Part shown: one piece after another, positions 10,046 to 19,111 of the stretch
Numbering within the stretch: position 1 is the first letter of the stretch
Layout: every line of letters starts with the position of its first letter
Source of the DNA: Parachlamydiales bacterium
GTDB taxonomy: Bacteria > Chlamydiota > Chlamydiia > Chlamydiales > JABDDJ01
DNA length: 64,000 nucleotides
Direction: 5' to 3'
NCBI GenBank assembly: GCA_041671045.1
Contig: JBAZCF010000001.1
Location: forward strand, 248,001-312,000
Notes under the pieces: model-generated
Databases searched by the model: none
Told to the model about the DNA's origin: nothing
What the model saw: only the letters and a program-made list of their open reading frames with translations
Translations under genes and position numbers: made by a program

Positions 10046-11143
10046 GATGCTGTAATGCTTCTTGAATTTTTCAAACGTATCCAATTTAGGATCTAATTTT
10101 AATAGTGCATTAAGCCCATTTGGATTCGAATAAAGATATTCTATTAGCTCAAGGAACTTTTCTTGCACTTTTTCAGAGAGGGTTCCTCTGCTAATCCTCT
10201 GACATATGTAATCAATGCAGGTAATTTGAGAAAGGCTTAAGGTTATGTCTGGAGTTGCTTCAAACCACTTATTTAAGCGCTCTGCAATGGGAATATGTAG
10301 ATCGTAATCATTTTCCTCATCCAGTATTGTAAAAAAACTATTTACACATTGAAGGTTTTGATGATCCGCAAAAGGATACTCACGTGTAATCGGTAAAACC
10401 TTCACTACTGCAGTTCGAATATAAAGTTCTTCCTCTTCCTCTTCCAGAGAGTTTAGGAGGGTAGTGAGGCAGCATTCTTTAAAGAATGAGTTTATGTGTT
10501 CTAATTGAAGCATGCGTTCTAAGATAGGAATCCGATCGAGTGGTCTAACAATATTCTCATTTAAAAATATAAATATTTGTGCGTGGTTATCCCAAGGGAA
10601 GTCTTTGTGGTCTAAGCAGTGGACCATCGCCAAAAAGAGATTTTTCAAAGTTTCAAAAGAGATAATCGCTTCAGTTGTTTTGTCTTTAATGATGTGAGTT
10701 TGAATCTGGTGTTGTGCTATTAATAATGCTTCTTGGTGTAATTTTAGAGGCAGAATGTTGCATTGGCCATTTGTTTCAATACAGAAACGCGATGTATACA
10801 TGAATGCACTGTAAAAATGGCAGAGTAAAGAGTTAAACGGACATTCGCGTTCAAAAGTAATTTGACACTGCACCCCTTGCATAACCAACCTATATAGATG
10901 AACAAGCAGGTCTTCTTCTAGTGCGTTTTGAGGATGAAGTTTCTTAACAACTTTAGACATGAAAGTGTTTAATAAGTCTAGTTCGATTTCTGAATTTACT
11001 TTCTGGTTTGCCAACAACTTGAGAATCGCTTTCTCTTCATTGGGAGTGTTCACAAATTCTAAAGAAATCAAGGAGGGAGTAGTCACCGGATAGATGTAGG
11101 ATGAACTTGCAGAAGATCCACACATCGAGGCTGGAGTTGCCAT
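10037..11143 (-). CDS. Hypothetical protein, helix-rich
   Basis: Not recognised. The frame extends to a TTG at 11218 (393 aa), but there is no ribosome binding site there; the ATG at 11143 gives 368 aa starting MATPASMCG and is preferred weakly. The N-terminal 30 residues are rich in Ser, Thr and Pro; the rest looks alpha-helical, with regularly spaced Leu and an acidic LEEEEEELY run in the middle. No signal peptide or membrane segment. It is a monocistronic gene followed by a palindromic terminator. The Ser-rich N-terminus would be compatible with a secreted effector, but nothing proves it. Confidence 0.6.
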   Translation of the reverse strand: MATPASMCGSSASSSYIYPVTTPSLISLEFVNTPNEEKAILKLLANQKVNSEIELDLLNTFMSKVVKKLHPQNALEEDLLVHLYRLVMQGVQCQITFERECPFNSLLCHFYSAFMYTSRFCIETNGQCNILPLKLHQEALLIAQHQIQTHIIKDKTTEAIISFETLKNLFLAMVHCLDHKDFPWDNHAQIFIFLNENIVRPLDRIPILERMLQLEHINSFFKECCLTTLLNSLEEEEEELYIRTAVVKVLPITREYPFADHQNLQCVNSFFTILDEENDYDLHIPIAERLNKWFEATPDITLSLSQITCIDYICQRISRGTLSEKVQEKFLELIEYLYSNPNGLNALLKLDPKLDTFEKFKKHYSIHS

Positions 11144-11246
11144 TTTTTTGCTCTGGTTACGTTTTTTTGAATAACATAATGAACTACTACTCGAATTTTG
11201 TACAATAACGACCTGCAAGATGGATGGTTATGACATGCAAAGCTTG

Positions 11247-11260
11247 TCCTATACTAGGGA
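11247..11260 (-). repeat. Copy A of dispersed intergenic repeat (core CCCTAGTATAGG)
   Basis: Reads TCCCTAGTATAGGA on the - strand in the gap between two - strand genes. The same core occurs near 22941-22951, 35985-35996 and 50529-50541, always between genes and close to a gene 3' end. Confidence 0.5.
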
Positions 11261-11263
11261 GCG

Positions 11264-13369
11264 TTATAGCCGGATTTTAATGTCCTGCTCTTTAGCGTAA
11301 AGCTTGATTTCTTCTAATAACTTCCTAACATCGCCCTTAAAATGGACTAAGAGGTGTACAAGAAAATCTGTCTGCTTTTGTAATACTAAATGCTGCCAGG
11401 GTTTTATTCCGTTAGCATCAGGCTCCTGAATATTCGCACCATTTTCCAAAAGCAAGATTGCATTGGCCCTGGCGTTAATTGAAAATTGCGCATTTGCTGC
11501 CATATATCCGTAAGGTGTTAAACCTTTTTCATCTTTAACATCCACATTATCCATTAGAGTTAAAAGCTTTTTGAATTCTACGGGGGGCAATACAGATATT
11601 GCGCTATGCAGAGGGGTTTGCCCAAAAGAGTTTTTATGGTTGGCAAATGTTATACCTTCAGGTCTGGTTAGAAGCCATCGAGCATTGGTGATATTTCCGT
11701 TTTCGATAGCTAAGTGGAGGGGAGTGTTTCCATAATAATCCACGACATTCAGGCCATGGCCTTTGGACATAAGATACTCCACAGTGCTAAACGAGCCATG
11801 CATCGCTGCCATTAGCAGGGGAGTCATGTTGTATGCATCTTGTTCATAGAGCAGGTATCCAAACCCGTTCTGTTCAAAATAGCGGACCATGCCAATACCG
11901 CCTACTGCTGCGAAATGCATGATATTCTGATGTAGTTGTGTTCTTCGGCTGAAATCAAGATTCCTTTGCACCAAATAGTCGATCATTTCATAGGAGTTAC
12001 CGGAGGCAGTATTAAAAAGGCATTCATGAGTCAGGACCTCATGTTGTCTTACCTCGGAAAGGTGGCCGAGTAAAAATTCAAATAAAACAATGTCTCCATC
12101 ACGTGCAGCCCACATAAAGGGATTACTGTGAGAATTGGCAGGGAAGGGATCAATGCCTGCATCTAGCAGAAACTTATAGCCCAGAAGGTCTTTACTATCG
12201 TATACAAGTTTCCAAGGATCACAAAACTTTGGGTCAGTAAGTGTGTCTTTATATTTAGGCAGCAGACTTTCAGCGATCGTCCATTGTTGCAGTTGGATGG
12301 CATGATGGAGCGGAGTCCAGGTATCTTTGGCTTCCAGAGCTGCGCACTCTCCCCGTGTATCCAGGAATTCTTGTGCATTATATCTGACGCAGGCGTGAAA
12401 GTCTCCGTAGATGAGTTGCAGCCGCACCTCCGAAAGGTCTCCATAATTATCTCTTAGCAGCTCCAACGTCGGAAATATATCTTTAGGAGAGGGTTTGTAA
12501 TGTCCGCTTGAATTTGTGAGTAATTCAATTTTTCCTTCTGTGGCCACAATTTCACCTACACCAAGGATGTTTTCACCGCAAAATTCGCTGGAGTGATGTT
12601 GGCGGAACATGAGGTGATCATTGATGTAAAGTTTGCCATCATTGCCTAGTATGTACAAAAGAGGGATCTTTTCATTATTGGGAAGAGTTTTAGAATGTAC
12701 GGGATTGCCTTGAAGGAGAATGGAATGATCCTGAAACTGGACTTCATGCAAAGCACGTTCTGCGGCTGTGTAATAAATAATGTAGTTTTTAAAAGGTGCG
12801 AAGCTTCTATTACGGCGATGATAATCGAGTGTTTCAAGAAAGATGAAAAAGTTAGGGACTGACGAGGCATTCCATTCTGCCAGATAGTGAAAGGATTCGT
12901 TCCCAAATCTGTGGAGGGGATCAAGTTTTTCAAACCAGAAGAAATTGCGCATGGGAATGGAGCGGCGGATACCGAAAAGTTCTTCTTTGACAGTATATTT
13001 CGTCAGGGGATCAGGTAATTTGGTTAGGTATTCTTTTTTAAGGATAGCCCGTTTTTTGAGCAGCTCTATATGTGGTTTGGCAGGTTCATTCTCCAAAACA
13101 TCTAAAAGTTGGTTTAAAGCCCCGATCCTATTGTTGATATAGGCATGAGGGTCAATTTTAAACTCTTCCCAAGTTTGAGTGAAGGGTGTTGTTTGGTGGA
13201 AGGCTTTTAGGGCTGAGGTAATGGCATCAGATTCGTCAGGATACTCTTCCGACCAATCTTCCACTAAAGGCAACCGCATTTGAGAGACGGTATGGAGATT
13301 TTCGGAGTAAAGAAAGGTCGATGTAATACAGGTCAGAACAACGATGAAGGTTAGCAAAAATTTTGTCAT
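11264..13369 (-). CDS. Exported ankyrin-repeat protein
   Basis: 701-aa protein with an N-terminal signal peptide (MTKFLLTFIVVLTC..., cleavage near residue 22). The first half is not recognised. From about residue 340 to the end there are ankyrin-type repeats: TPLHHAIQLQQW, PFMWAARDGD, MHFAAVGG, TPLLMAAMHGS, TPLHLAIENGN, TPLHSAIS and a last weak TPYGYMAANA. Ankyrin repeats mediate protein-protein contacts and are common in host-interaction proteins of amoeba-associated bacteria; a role outside the cytoplasm is inferred from the signal peptide. It stands alone, between two other - strand transcription units. Confidence 0.88.
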   Translation of the reverse strand: MTKFLLTFIVVLTCITSTFLYSENLHTVSQMRLPLVEDWSEEYPDESDAITSALKAFHQTTPFTQTWEEFKIDPHAYINNRIGALNQLLDVLENEPAKPHIELLKKRAILKKEYLTKLPDPLTKYTVKEELFGIRRSIPMRNFFWFEKLDPLHRFGNESFHYLAEWNASSVPNFFIFLETLDYHRRNRSFAPFKNYIIYYTAAERALHEVQFQDHSILLQGNPVHSKTLPNNEKIPLLYILGNDGKLYINDHLMFRQHHSSEFCGENILGVGEIVATEGKIELLTNSSGHYKPSPKDIFPTLELLRDNYGDLSEVRLQLIYGDFHACVRYNAQEFLDTRGECAALEAKDTWTPLHHAIQLQQWTIAESLLPKYKDTLTDPKFCDPWKLVYDSKDLLGYKFLLDAGIDPFPANSHSNPFMWAARDGDIVLFEFLLGHLSEVRQHEVLTHECLFNTASGNSYEMIDYLVQRNLDFSRRTQLHQNIMHFAAVGGIGMVRYFEQNGFGYLLYEQDAYNMTPLLMAAMHGSFSTVEYLMSKGHGLNVVDYYGNTPLHLAIENGNITNARWLLTRPEGITFANHKNSFGQTPLHSAISVLPPVEFKKLLTLMDNVDVKDEKGLTPYGYMAANAQFSINARANAILLLENGANIQEPDANGIKPWQHLVLQKQTDFLVHLLVHFKGDVRKLLEEIKLYAKEQDIKIRL

Positions 13370-13409
13370 GGATTTGACTTTTTGTGCGTTAGGCTTTTGC
13401 CATTATTAT

Positions 13410-13442
13410 GTGGGAAGGAATTGCTTATTTATTCCCTCCCAC
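13410..13442 (-). terminator. Stem-loop downstream of the beta-barrel gene
   Basis: GTGGGAAGGAAT (13410-13421) pairs with ATTCCCTCCCAC (13431-13442) with one mismatch and a nine-base loop. It lies 20 bases after the stop of the - strand barrel gene. There is no strong T-run, so it may be a terminator or an mRNA 3'-end stabiliser. Confidence 0.5.
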
Positions 13443-13461
13443 AATAACAAAAAGTTATTTT

Positions 13462-14169
13462 TTAAAACCAGTAAGCAATACCGACTTTAGCTCCATATCC
13501 TCTAAGGCCATGTTTCTCTTTTGTCATGGAATTGTTGTATCCAGCGCCGATGTTTACAGAAAGATTTTCAGTAATATCCTTCTCTATTGTCAGTGCCGAT
13601 ACAAAACCTTGAGCCTCAGATTTTTCATTATGGGCGAAGTTCCCAACACTTGTTCTTGAGTTTGCCCAAGCGTACTGCAAGCTTCCACCAATGCGCCAGC
13701 CACCACCAAAGGAATAGACAGCATCCAAGCCTACATAAGGGCTATAAGTTCTGTAGGTTCTCTTTGTGAAAAAGCTACCGATGGGGAGGTGCAGGTCATA
13801 ACGCGTGCTTAAGTAACTATAGGAAAGTCCGACCAAAGGCGTGATAACGATGCTTTCCGATAGGGGCAGTGTGTAACCGAAACCGGCGCCCACTGTATCA
13901 AAATGGCCTTTATCGCCTCTAGCAATCATAAACATGGGTTTGATTGTCCAGCCGCCGCAGAAAATGAAGCTGGAGTCTAACCGTGCTGCAGTCATATCTA
14001 AGCGGTGTACTGTATTTCCGTTTTCCAAGATGTCCATATGAACATAAGCCGGAGCTATATCTACTTTATTCCAACTGGGAACCTGGGGAATATCCCAGCC
14101 ATTTAGCCCTGTTGTAACTAGGAGGGTAGAGAATAACCCAAAAAATACTTTTTTTATGATGTTTTTCAT
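13462..14169 (-). CDS. Small outer-membrane beta-barrel protein
   Basis: 235-aa protein with a signal peptide (MKNIIKKVFFGLFSTLLVTTG, cleaved before the GWDIP region). The mature part consists of alternating polar/hydrophobic strands with many Gly, Tyr and aromatic residues (GAGFGYTLPL, GLSYSYLSTRYDL, GGSLQYAWANS, NIGAGYNNS) and ends GIAYWF, a C-terminal aromatic residue typical of BAM-assembled barrels. Likely an eight- to ten-stranded barrel or autotransporter-like fold in the outer membrane. It is preceded by the DUF2608 gene with a three-base gap, so the two form one operon. Confidence 0.8.
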   Translation of the reverse strand: MKNIIKKVFFGLFSTLLVTTGLNGWDIPQVPSWNKVDIAPAYVHMDILENGNTVHRLDMTAARLDSSFIFCGGWTIKPMFMIARGDKGHFDTVGAGFGYTLPLSESIVITPLVGLSYSYLSTRYDLHLPIGSFFTKRTYRTYSPYVGLDAVYSFGGGWRIGGSLQYAWANSRTSVGNFAHNEKSEAQGFVSALTIEKDITENLSVNIGAGYNNSMTKEKHGLRGYGAKVGIAYWF

Positions 14170-14172
14170 AGA

Positions 14173-15072
14173 TTAGAAACTCCAAATCTCTTCGTTATCA
14201 TCGCCATCGTCATCGTCGCCATCCTGAACCGGTTCATCGGGAACGCCGTCAGTGTCTAGGATATGGGCAGCTTCTTCGTCGTTTTTCCACTCGTTTTTCT
14301 CCACTAAATAGTAGTATTGAATGGCAGCGATATCTTCGTTATAGGTGTCGGAGAATAATGTACTTTCTTCGAAATGAATCCCTGTAAATGGGATGCCTCT
14401 TTTTGTAAGTTCTTTTTCCACACTACGTAAGTTATTTGTATGGTCGTCCACAAAAATGACTCTGTCAGGGGTAGATCCGTAATGGGAAATAAAAGCTCCT
14501 AAGGCCTCTCCTTTTGCGTAGTTTTCGCTAAAGAGCATACCGGAATAAAATACCGGATGCACATTAGGAATGTGGCCCAGTTCTTTTAATTCCGCGTCGG
14601 AGTAGTGGGAGGAAATAGGAGTGAAGTCGATGCCTAAGGCATTCAATACTTGTTTACGAGCTTCGGGGAAGTTCTCAAAGATCCCCATTTTCTTAGGGAA
14701 GGCTGCCGTGTGTGCCATTACATAAGGTGTGATTTTTTGAAGGTCTGCAATAATGGAAGGCCATGAAGCATCTACGAGTTCGGGCTGTGCAAATTTTTCC
14801 ACAATACTGATCAGGTAAACAATGTGATCAAATTTTACTTTTTGGATCAGCTTGAAATAGCAACCCATATGGTAGTCTTTTGCCGCAGGACGTAAAACTT
14901 TGTCTGTTTTTGTGATTAAGGTGTCGTCAAGATCGAAGATGACAAGGGTGTTGGCTGTCGTTTGTTCAAAGTGGGGAAGCACTTCTTGAATAGTCTTACA
15001 GTGGTGAATTTCAGCGTTTATTCCGCTAAATATACAAATGAATGCGCTAAAAAAATATAGCAAAGAACGCAT
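14173..15072 (-). CDS. Exported HAD-like protein (DUF2608)
   Basis: 299-aa protein with a signal peptide (MRSLLYFFSAFICIFSGINA). The HAD superfamily nucleophile motif is present as FDLDDTL near residues 46-52, and a late motif VIFVDDHTNNL near residue 205 corresponds to the acidic HAD motif IV. This matches the DUF2608 family of exported HAD-like proteins seen in intracellular bacteria. It may be a phosphatase outside the cytoplasm, substrate unknown. The C-terminus is very acidic (DGDDDDGDDNEE). First gene of a two-gene operon with the barrel protein. Confidence 0.75.
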   Translation of the reverse strand: MRSLLYFFSAFICIFSGINAEIHHCKTIQEVLPHFEQTTANTLVIFDLDDTLITKTDKVLRPAAKDYHMGCYFKLIQKVKFDHIVYLISIVEKFAQPELVDASWPSIIADLQKITPYVMAHTAAFPKKMGIFENFPEARKQVLNALGIDFTPISSHYSDAELKELGHIPNVHPVFYSGMLFSENYAKGEALGAFISHYGSTPDRVIFVDDHTNNLRSVEKELTKRGIPFTGIHFEESTLFSDTYNEDIAAIQYYYLVEKNEWKNDEEAAHILDTDGVPDEPVQDGDDDDGDDNEEIWSF

Positions 15073-15258
15073 TTTACTTCCTCCAATGAGTTTAATAGGA
15101 TGCTAATGTAACAAAAACGATAAAATATGTCGAAATAAAACCAATATAGTTAATTTAGTTGATTATCCTTTAGGAAGTTCCAACTTTACTTCTTGTAGAT
15201 AACACAGTAAGAAAGTATGATGCCCTTTTTACTAAAAAGAGTTGTTTAAAGGAAAAAG

Positions 15259-16374
15259 ATGTCACGTGTGATCGGCGTTCCCAAAGAAATAAAAAATCAC
15301 GAATACCGCGTAGGTATGACACCTGCTGGAGTTAGACAAATTGTAGAAGCAGGGTTTGAAGTCCGGGTAGAGACCTTAGCCGGAACGCCTATCGGATTTA
15401 CCGATGATATGTATAAAGACGCCGGTGCGAAGATTGTGGCAACACCGCAGGAAGTCTACGCTTCCGATATCGTGGTTAAAGTCAAGGAACCGCTCGAGGC
15501 AGAATTTCCTTTATTAAGGGAAGACCAGATACTCTTTTGCTATTTGCATTTAGCACCGGATCCCGAACAAGCTAAGGCCTTGATTGCTAGTAAAGTGACG
15601 GCGATAGCTTATGAAACCGTGACCGATAATAGAGGCAGGCTCCCCCTTTTAGAACCCATGAGCGAGATTGCCGGTAGGCTGTCTATTCAAGTGGGCGCTA
15701 ACTATCTCCAATTAAATAAAGGGGGAAGAGGAATTTTATTGGGGGGCGTTCCCGGTGTAAGTCCTGGAAAAGTTGTCATTATTGGCGGCGGTGCCGCCGG
15801 TGCAGAAGCTGCACGTATGGCATTAGGACTGGGGGCGAATGTGACTATTATCGATATAGACCTTTCGCGATTGCGCCATTTAGATGCATTATTCGGTCCT
15901 GCTTTGCATACCCTTTACTCCACATCAACGACGATAGAAGATGCCGTTATCCATGCCGATTTAGTCGTAGGGTGTGTGCTTGTTCCCGGCAAAAAAGCGC
16001 CAAAACTGATTACCCGCAAAATGATTTCACGTATGCACCCCGGTTCTGTCATCGTAGACGTAGCCATAGATCAAGGTGGCTGCGCTGGGACGTCCCGTCC
16101 GACAACACATGATAATCCTACTTATCTCGTCGATGGTGTCATCCACTATTGTGTGACAAATATGCCGGGTAGCACAGCGCGTACCTCTACAATGGCTTTA
16201 ACCAATGCAACTTTGCAGCCTGTGCTGGCACTAGCTAGACTGGGATTGGAAGCCCTCAGAAAAGACCCCCATTTACGAAATGGACTAAATGTCTATAAAG
16301 GCATGGTGACAAATGAAAGTGTTGCCATCGACTTGAACTATCCTTATGTTAATCCTCTTCAAGCCATAGAATAG
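15259..16374 (+). CDS. ald: Alanine dehydrogenase
   Basis: NAD-dependent enzyme converting L-alanine to pyruvate and ammonia, and the reverse. 371 aa, the usual length. The pyruvate/alanine site residues are R17 (HEYRVGMTP), K76 (VKVKEP) and H97 (CYLHLAPD). The NAD fold starts at [14 protein letters not shown] (Gly-rich loop from about residue 176) and ends with a conserved DID acidic residue. GGAAAAAG precedes the ATG. It is the first gene of a three-gene operon with the Hsp70-like and SNF2 genes; only one base separates it from the next start. Confidence 0.96.
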   Translation: MSRVIGVPKEIKNHEYRVGMTPAGVRQIVEAGFEVRVETLAGTPIGFTDDMYKDAGAKIVATPQEVYASDIVVKVKEPLEAEFPLLREDQILFCYLHLAPDPEQAKALIASKVTAIAYETVTDNRGRLPLLEPMSEIAGRLSIQVGANYLQLNKGGRGILLGGVPGVSPGKVVIIGGGAAGAEAARMALGLGANVTIIDIDLSRLRHLDALFGPALHTLYSTSTTIEDAVIHADLVVGCVLVPGKKAPKLITRKMISRMHPGSVIVDVAIDQGGCAGTSRPTTHDNPTYLVDGVIHYCVTNMPGSTARTSTMALTNATLQPVLALARLGLEALRKDPHLRNGLNVYKGMVTNESVAIDLNYPYVNPLQAIE

Positions 16375-16375
16375 C

Positions 16376-19108
16376 ATGCGCTATATTATTGGAATTGATT
16401 TAGGTACGACAAACTGTTGTGTGTCGTACGTGGATAGAGAAGATCCCAAAACAGCTATCCGTACCTTCGCTATTCCTCAGCTTGTGGGTCCCGGACAAAT
16501 TGAAATGAAACCGCTCTTGCCTTCGTTTTGCTATCTTGCAGGACAGGAAGAGTGGGACAAGGGTTCCATCGCCTTGCCCTGGGCTGCTCAGCGCGACTAC
16601 ATGGTAGGTTCTTTCGCATTAAGTTATGGGGCACGCGTACCTACACGTCTTGTTGCAAGCGCAAAAAGTTGGCTTTGCCATAATTCTGCAGCGCGGAAAG
16701 ATCCGATCTTACCTCCGGGTGGTGATGCTGCACTACGCATCAGTCCTGTCGAAGCCTCATCACGGTATTTAAGGCATATTGCTGCCGCATGGAATGCCGT
16801 TATGGCAAAAGAGAAAACCGATGACGAATTCGAGCAGCAGCAGATCATTATTACTGTTCCAGCATCTTTCGATGAAGTAGCCAGGGCTTTGACCATCGAA
16901 AGTGCTAAAAAAGCAGGTTTTGTCTCTGTATCTATGCTAGAGGAACCTCAGGCTGCTTTTTATAATTGGATTGACCAGCACGAGAAAAAATGGTCGGATA
17001 TCCTTGACCCGGGCGCACGCATCTTAGTATGCGATGTAGGTGGGGGCACTACCGATTTCTCTTATATTAAAGTCCAAGAGACCGAAGATAAGCTCTCATT
17101 TATGCGTATGGCTGTAGGAGACCATTTGCTTTTAGGCGGAGAGAATATCGATAACGCCCTTGCCCAATATATCAGTGATAAATTAGCTGTGGAGTTGAGT
17201 CCGGCCCAGTGGCAGCATCTCTGCCATCAAGCACGTTTAGCAAAAGAAGCCATCTATGGTAATGATGAGAGCTCTTACCGCATAGTATTGACAGGAACGG
17301 GTTCTAAGGTAGTGGGCGGGACACAAACTTATAATTTAACGAAAGCTGAAGCCGATGCAATAGTATTAGATGGCTTTTTTGGCAATTCGTCTTGGAGCGA
17401 AGCCATAAAGAAAACTTCTACTACAGGCTTTAAAACTTTAGGGCTTCCTTACGAACAAGAACCCTCCATCGTGAAGCATCTAGCCCGGTTTCTTGATAGG
17501 CATCAATGCACCGGTGACAATTCACCGACGCATATTTTGTTTAACGGGGGTACTATGCTTCCCGGAGTGTTCCAAGATGCCATTCTGAAATCCCTTGAAC
17601 AATGGTTTCCTCACCAAAAAGTTGCACTTCTAACGGCCCAGCATTTTGATCATGCTGTAGCAAGGGGAGCCGCCTATTTTGGCAAGGTGAAGCATGGGTT
17701 AGGAATTCGTATAGGAGGGGGATCGCCCAGAGCCTATTATTTGGGGATCGAATTGAATGACGGAACGCAAAAGCAGTTTCAAGCCCTTACCCTTTTGCCT
17801 CGCGGTACTGAAGAAGACACTTCCTACATCTCTGAAAAGATTTTTCAAGCCACACCCAATCTACCGGTGGCATTTCAAGTCTACACATCCCATGTTCGAT
17901 TAAATGATAAGGCCGGAGATATCATCCCTTTCAACGAGGAAGAGCTCCATCCATTGCCGCCCATTCATACAATTCTGCGGTATGGAAAGGGAGGGGAAAA
18001 TACGCAACCTATTGCGGTCCAATTAGGCATACATCTCACTTCTATCGGAATATTAGAAGTATGGCTGCAATCTACAAAAAGTGATCACCGCTGGGGATTG
18101 GAGTTTCAATTACGTACTGTCGGCGGTCAAGACAACTCTCTCGGTTCAGTTGGCAAAGCTCGTAAGGATGAGACCTATAACTCGCAGTTTCTGGCAGAGG
18201 CAACCGCTGTTTTGCAGGAGGTTTATTCCGGAAAGGGGAGCGTTTCCGCAGCAAAAAGTCTAATGGAGAAACTAGAAAAAACCTTGGATATGCCGCGTAA
18301 AGAATGGCCGCTAAGCGTCTTGAGGGGGTTGTGGTCGCCCTTGTTGGATGTTGCTGCGCAACGTAGTCATTCACAACAATTGAATGAAAGGTGGTGGAAC
18401 CTCGCAGGGTTTTTGCTTCGTCCCGGTAAAGGATATCCATTAGATGACTTTAGGATAAAAGACTTATGGAAAATTATTCTAGGTGAAATCAAAAAAAATA
18501 ATCCTTCCGAAGTTCTACAGCAGCAATTGATTTGTTTTAGAAGGATAGCCGCCGGGTTGAATCGCGGCCAGCAGCTGCAACTCGCCGGATGGATATTACC
18601 TAACATCCTCACTCCCAAAGGGCTAATTTCAGGAAAGCCACCCTATCTTTATCAAGAAAGATTACGTACTTTAGCTTCAATGGAATTGATTGAGATCTCA
18701 ACAAAAGTTAAGATAGGCCAAGCATTGGTAGATAAAATAATACAAGGCGAGGCGGATCGGGTGGAATACTGGGCACTAAGCAAAATCGCTGCACGTCAGC
18801 AATTGCAGGGCACACTCTCGCACATCATTCCACCTGCGCAGTGCAGTATATGGATTGAAAAGCTTCTCAAATTCTCCACTAAGATTCCTAAAGAGAAATT
18901 CAAGGCTCTATTTATCCCCATAGCCCGTCTTACAGGACATAGAGAAATTGACCTTCCTCTTCAGCTAAGGCAAAAACTTGCAGATCTTTTTGAAGAGGAG
19001 AGCAGAAGAATCTTGCTAGAAGTTGTCCCGATGACGGAAGAAGAGCAAGATGAATCTTTTGGTGAAGCCCTTCCCCATGGATTGCAGCTACAGATACAGG
19101 GAGGATAG
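16376..19108 (+). CDS. Hsp70-like chaperone with long C-terminal extension
   Basis: 910-aa protein. The N-terminal half is an Hsp70/actin-type ATPase: phosphate-1 loop IGIDLGTTNCCV (residues 4-15), phosphate-2 DVGGGTTDF (about 220-228) and adenosine-site LFNGGTMLPG (about 387). The classic peptide-binding domain is not evident; the C-terminal 300 residues resemble the DUF3731-type extension of bacterial Hsp70-like proteins, with LRGLWSPLLDVA and WWNLAGFLLRPG. It is larger than DnaK (about 640 aa), so it is not the housekeeping chaperone. It sits one base after ald and three bases before the SNF2 gene. Function unknown; context hints at cooperation with the helicase. Confidence 0.85.
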   Translation: MRYIIGIDLGTTNCCVSYVDREDPKTAIRTFAIPQLVGPGQIEMKPLLPSFCYLAGQEEWDKGSIALPWAAQRDYMVGSFALSYGARVPTRLVASAKSWLCHNSAARKDPILPPGGDAALRISPVEASSRYLRHIAAAWNAVMAKEKTDDEFEQQQIIITVPASFDEVARALTIESAKKAGFVSVSMLEEPQAAFYNWIDQHEKKWSDILDPGARILVCDVGGGTTDFSYIKVQETEDKLSFMRMAVGDHLLLGGENIDNALAQYISDKLAVELSPAQWQHLCHQARLAKEAIYGNDESSYRIVLTGTGSKVVGGTQTYNLTKAEADAIVLDGFFGNSSWSEAIKKTSTTGFKTLGLPYEQEPSIVKHLARFLDRHQCTGDNSPTHILFNGGTMLPGVFQDAILKSLEQWFPHQKVALLTAQHFDHAVARGAAYFGKVKHGLGIRIGGGSPRAYYLGIELNDGTQKQFQALTLLPRGTEEDTSYISEKIFQATPNLPVAFQVYTSHVRLNDKAGDIIPFNEEELHPLPPIHTILRYGKGGENTQPIAVQLGIHLTSIGILEVWLQSTKSDHRWGLEFQLRTVGGQDNSLGSVGKARKDETYNSQFLAEATAVLQEVYSGKGSVSAAKSLMEKLEKTLDMPRKEWPLSVLRGLWSPLLDVAAQRSHSQQLNERWWNLAGFLLRPGKGYPLDDFRIKDLWKIILGEIKKNNPSEVLQQQLICFRRIAAGLNRGQQLQLAGWILPNILTPKGLISGKPPYLYQERLRTLASMELIEISTKVKIGQALVDKIIQGEADRVEYWALSKIAARQQLQGTLSHIIPPAQCSIWIEKLLKFSTKIPKEKFKALFIPIARLTGHREIDLPLQLRQKLADLFEEESRRILLEVVPMTEEEQDESFGEALPHGLQLQIQGG

Positions 19109-19111
19109 CCA

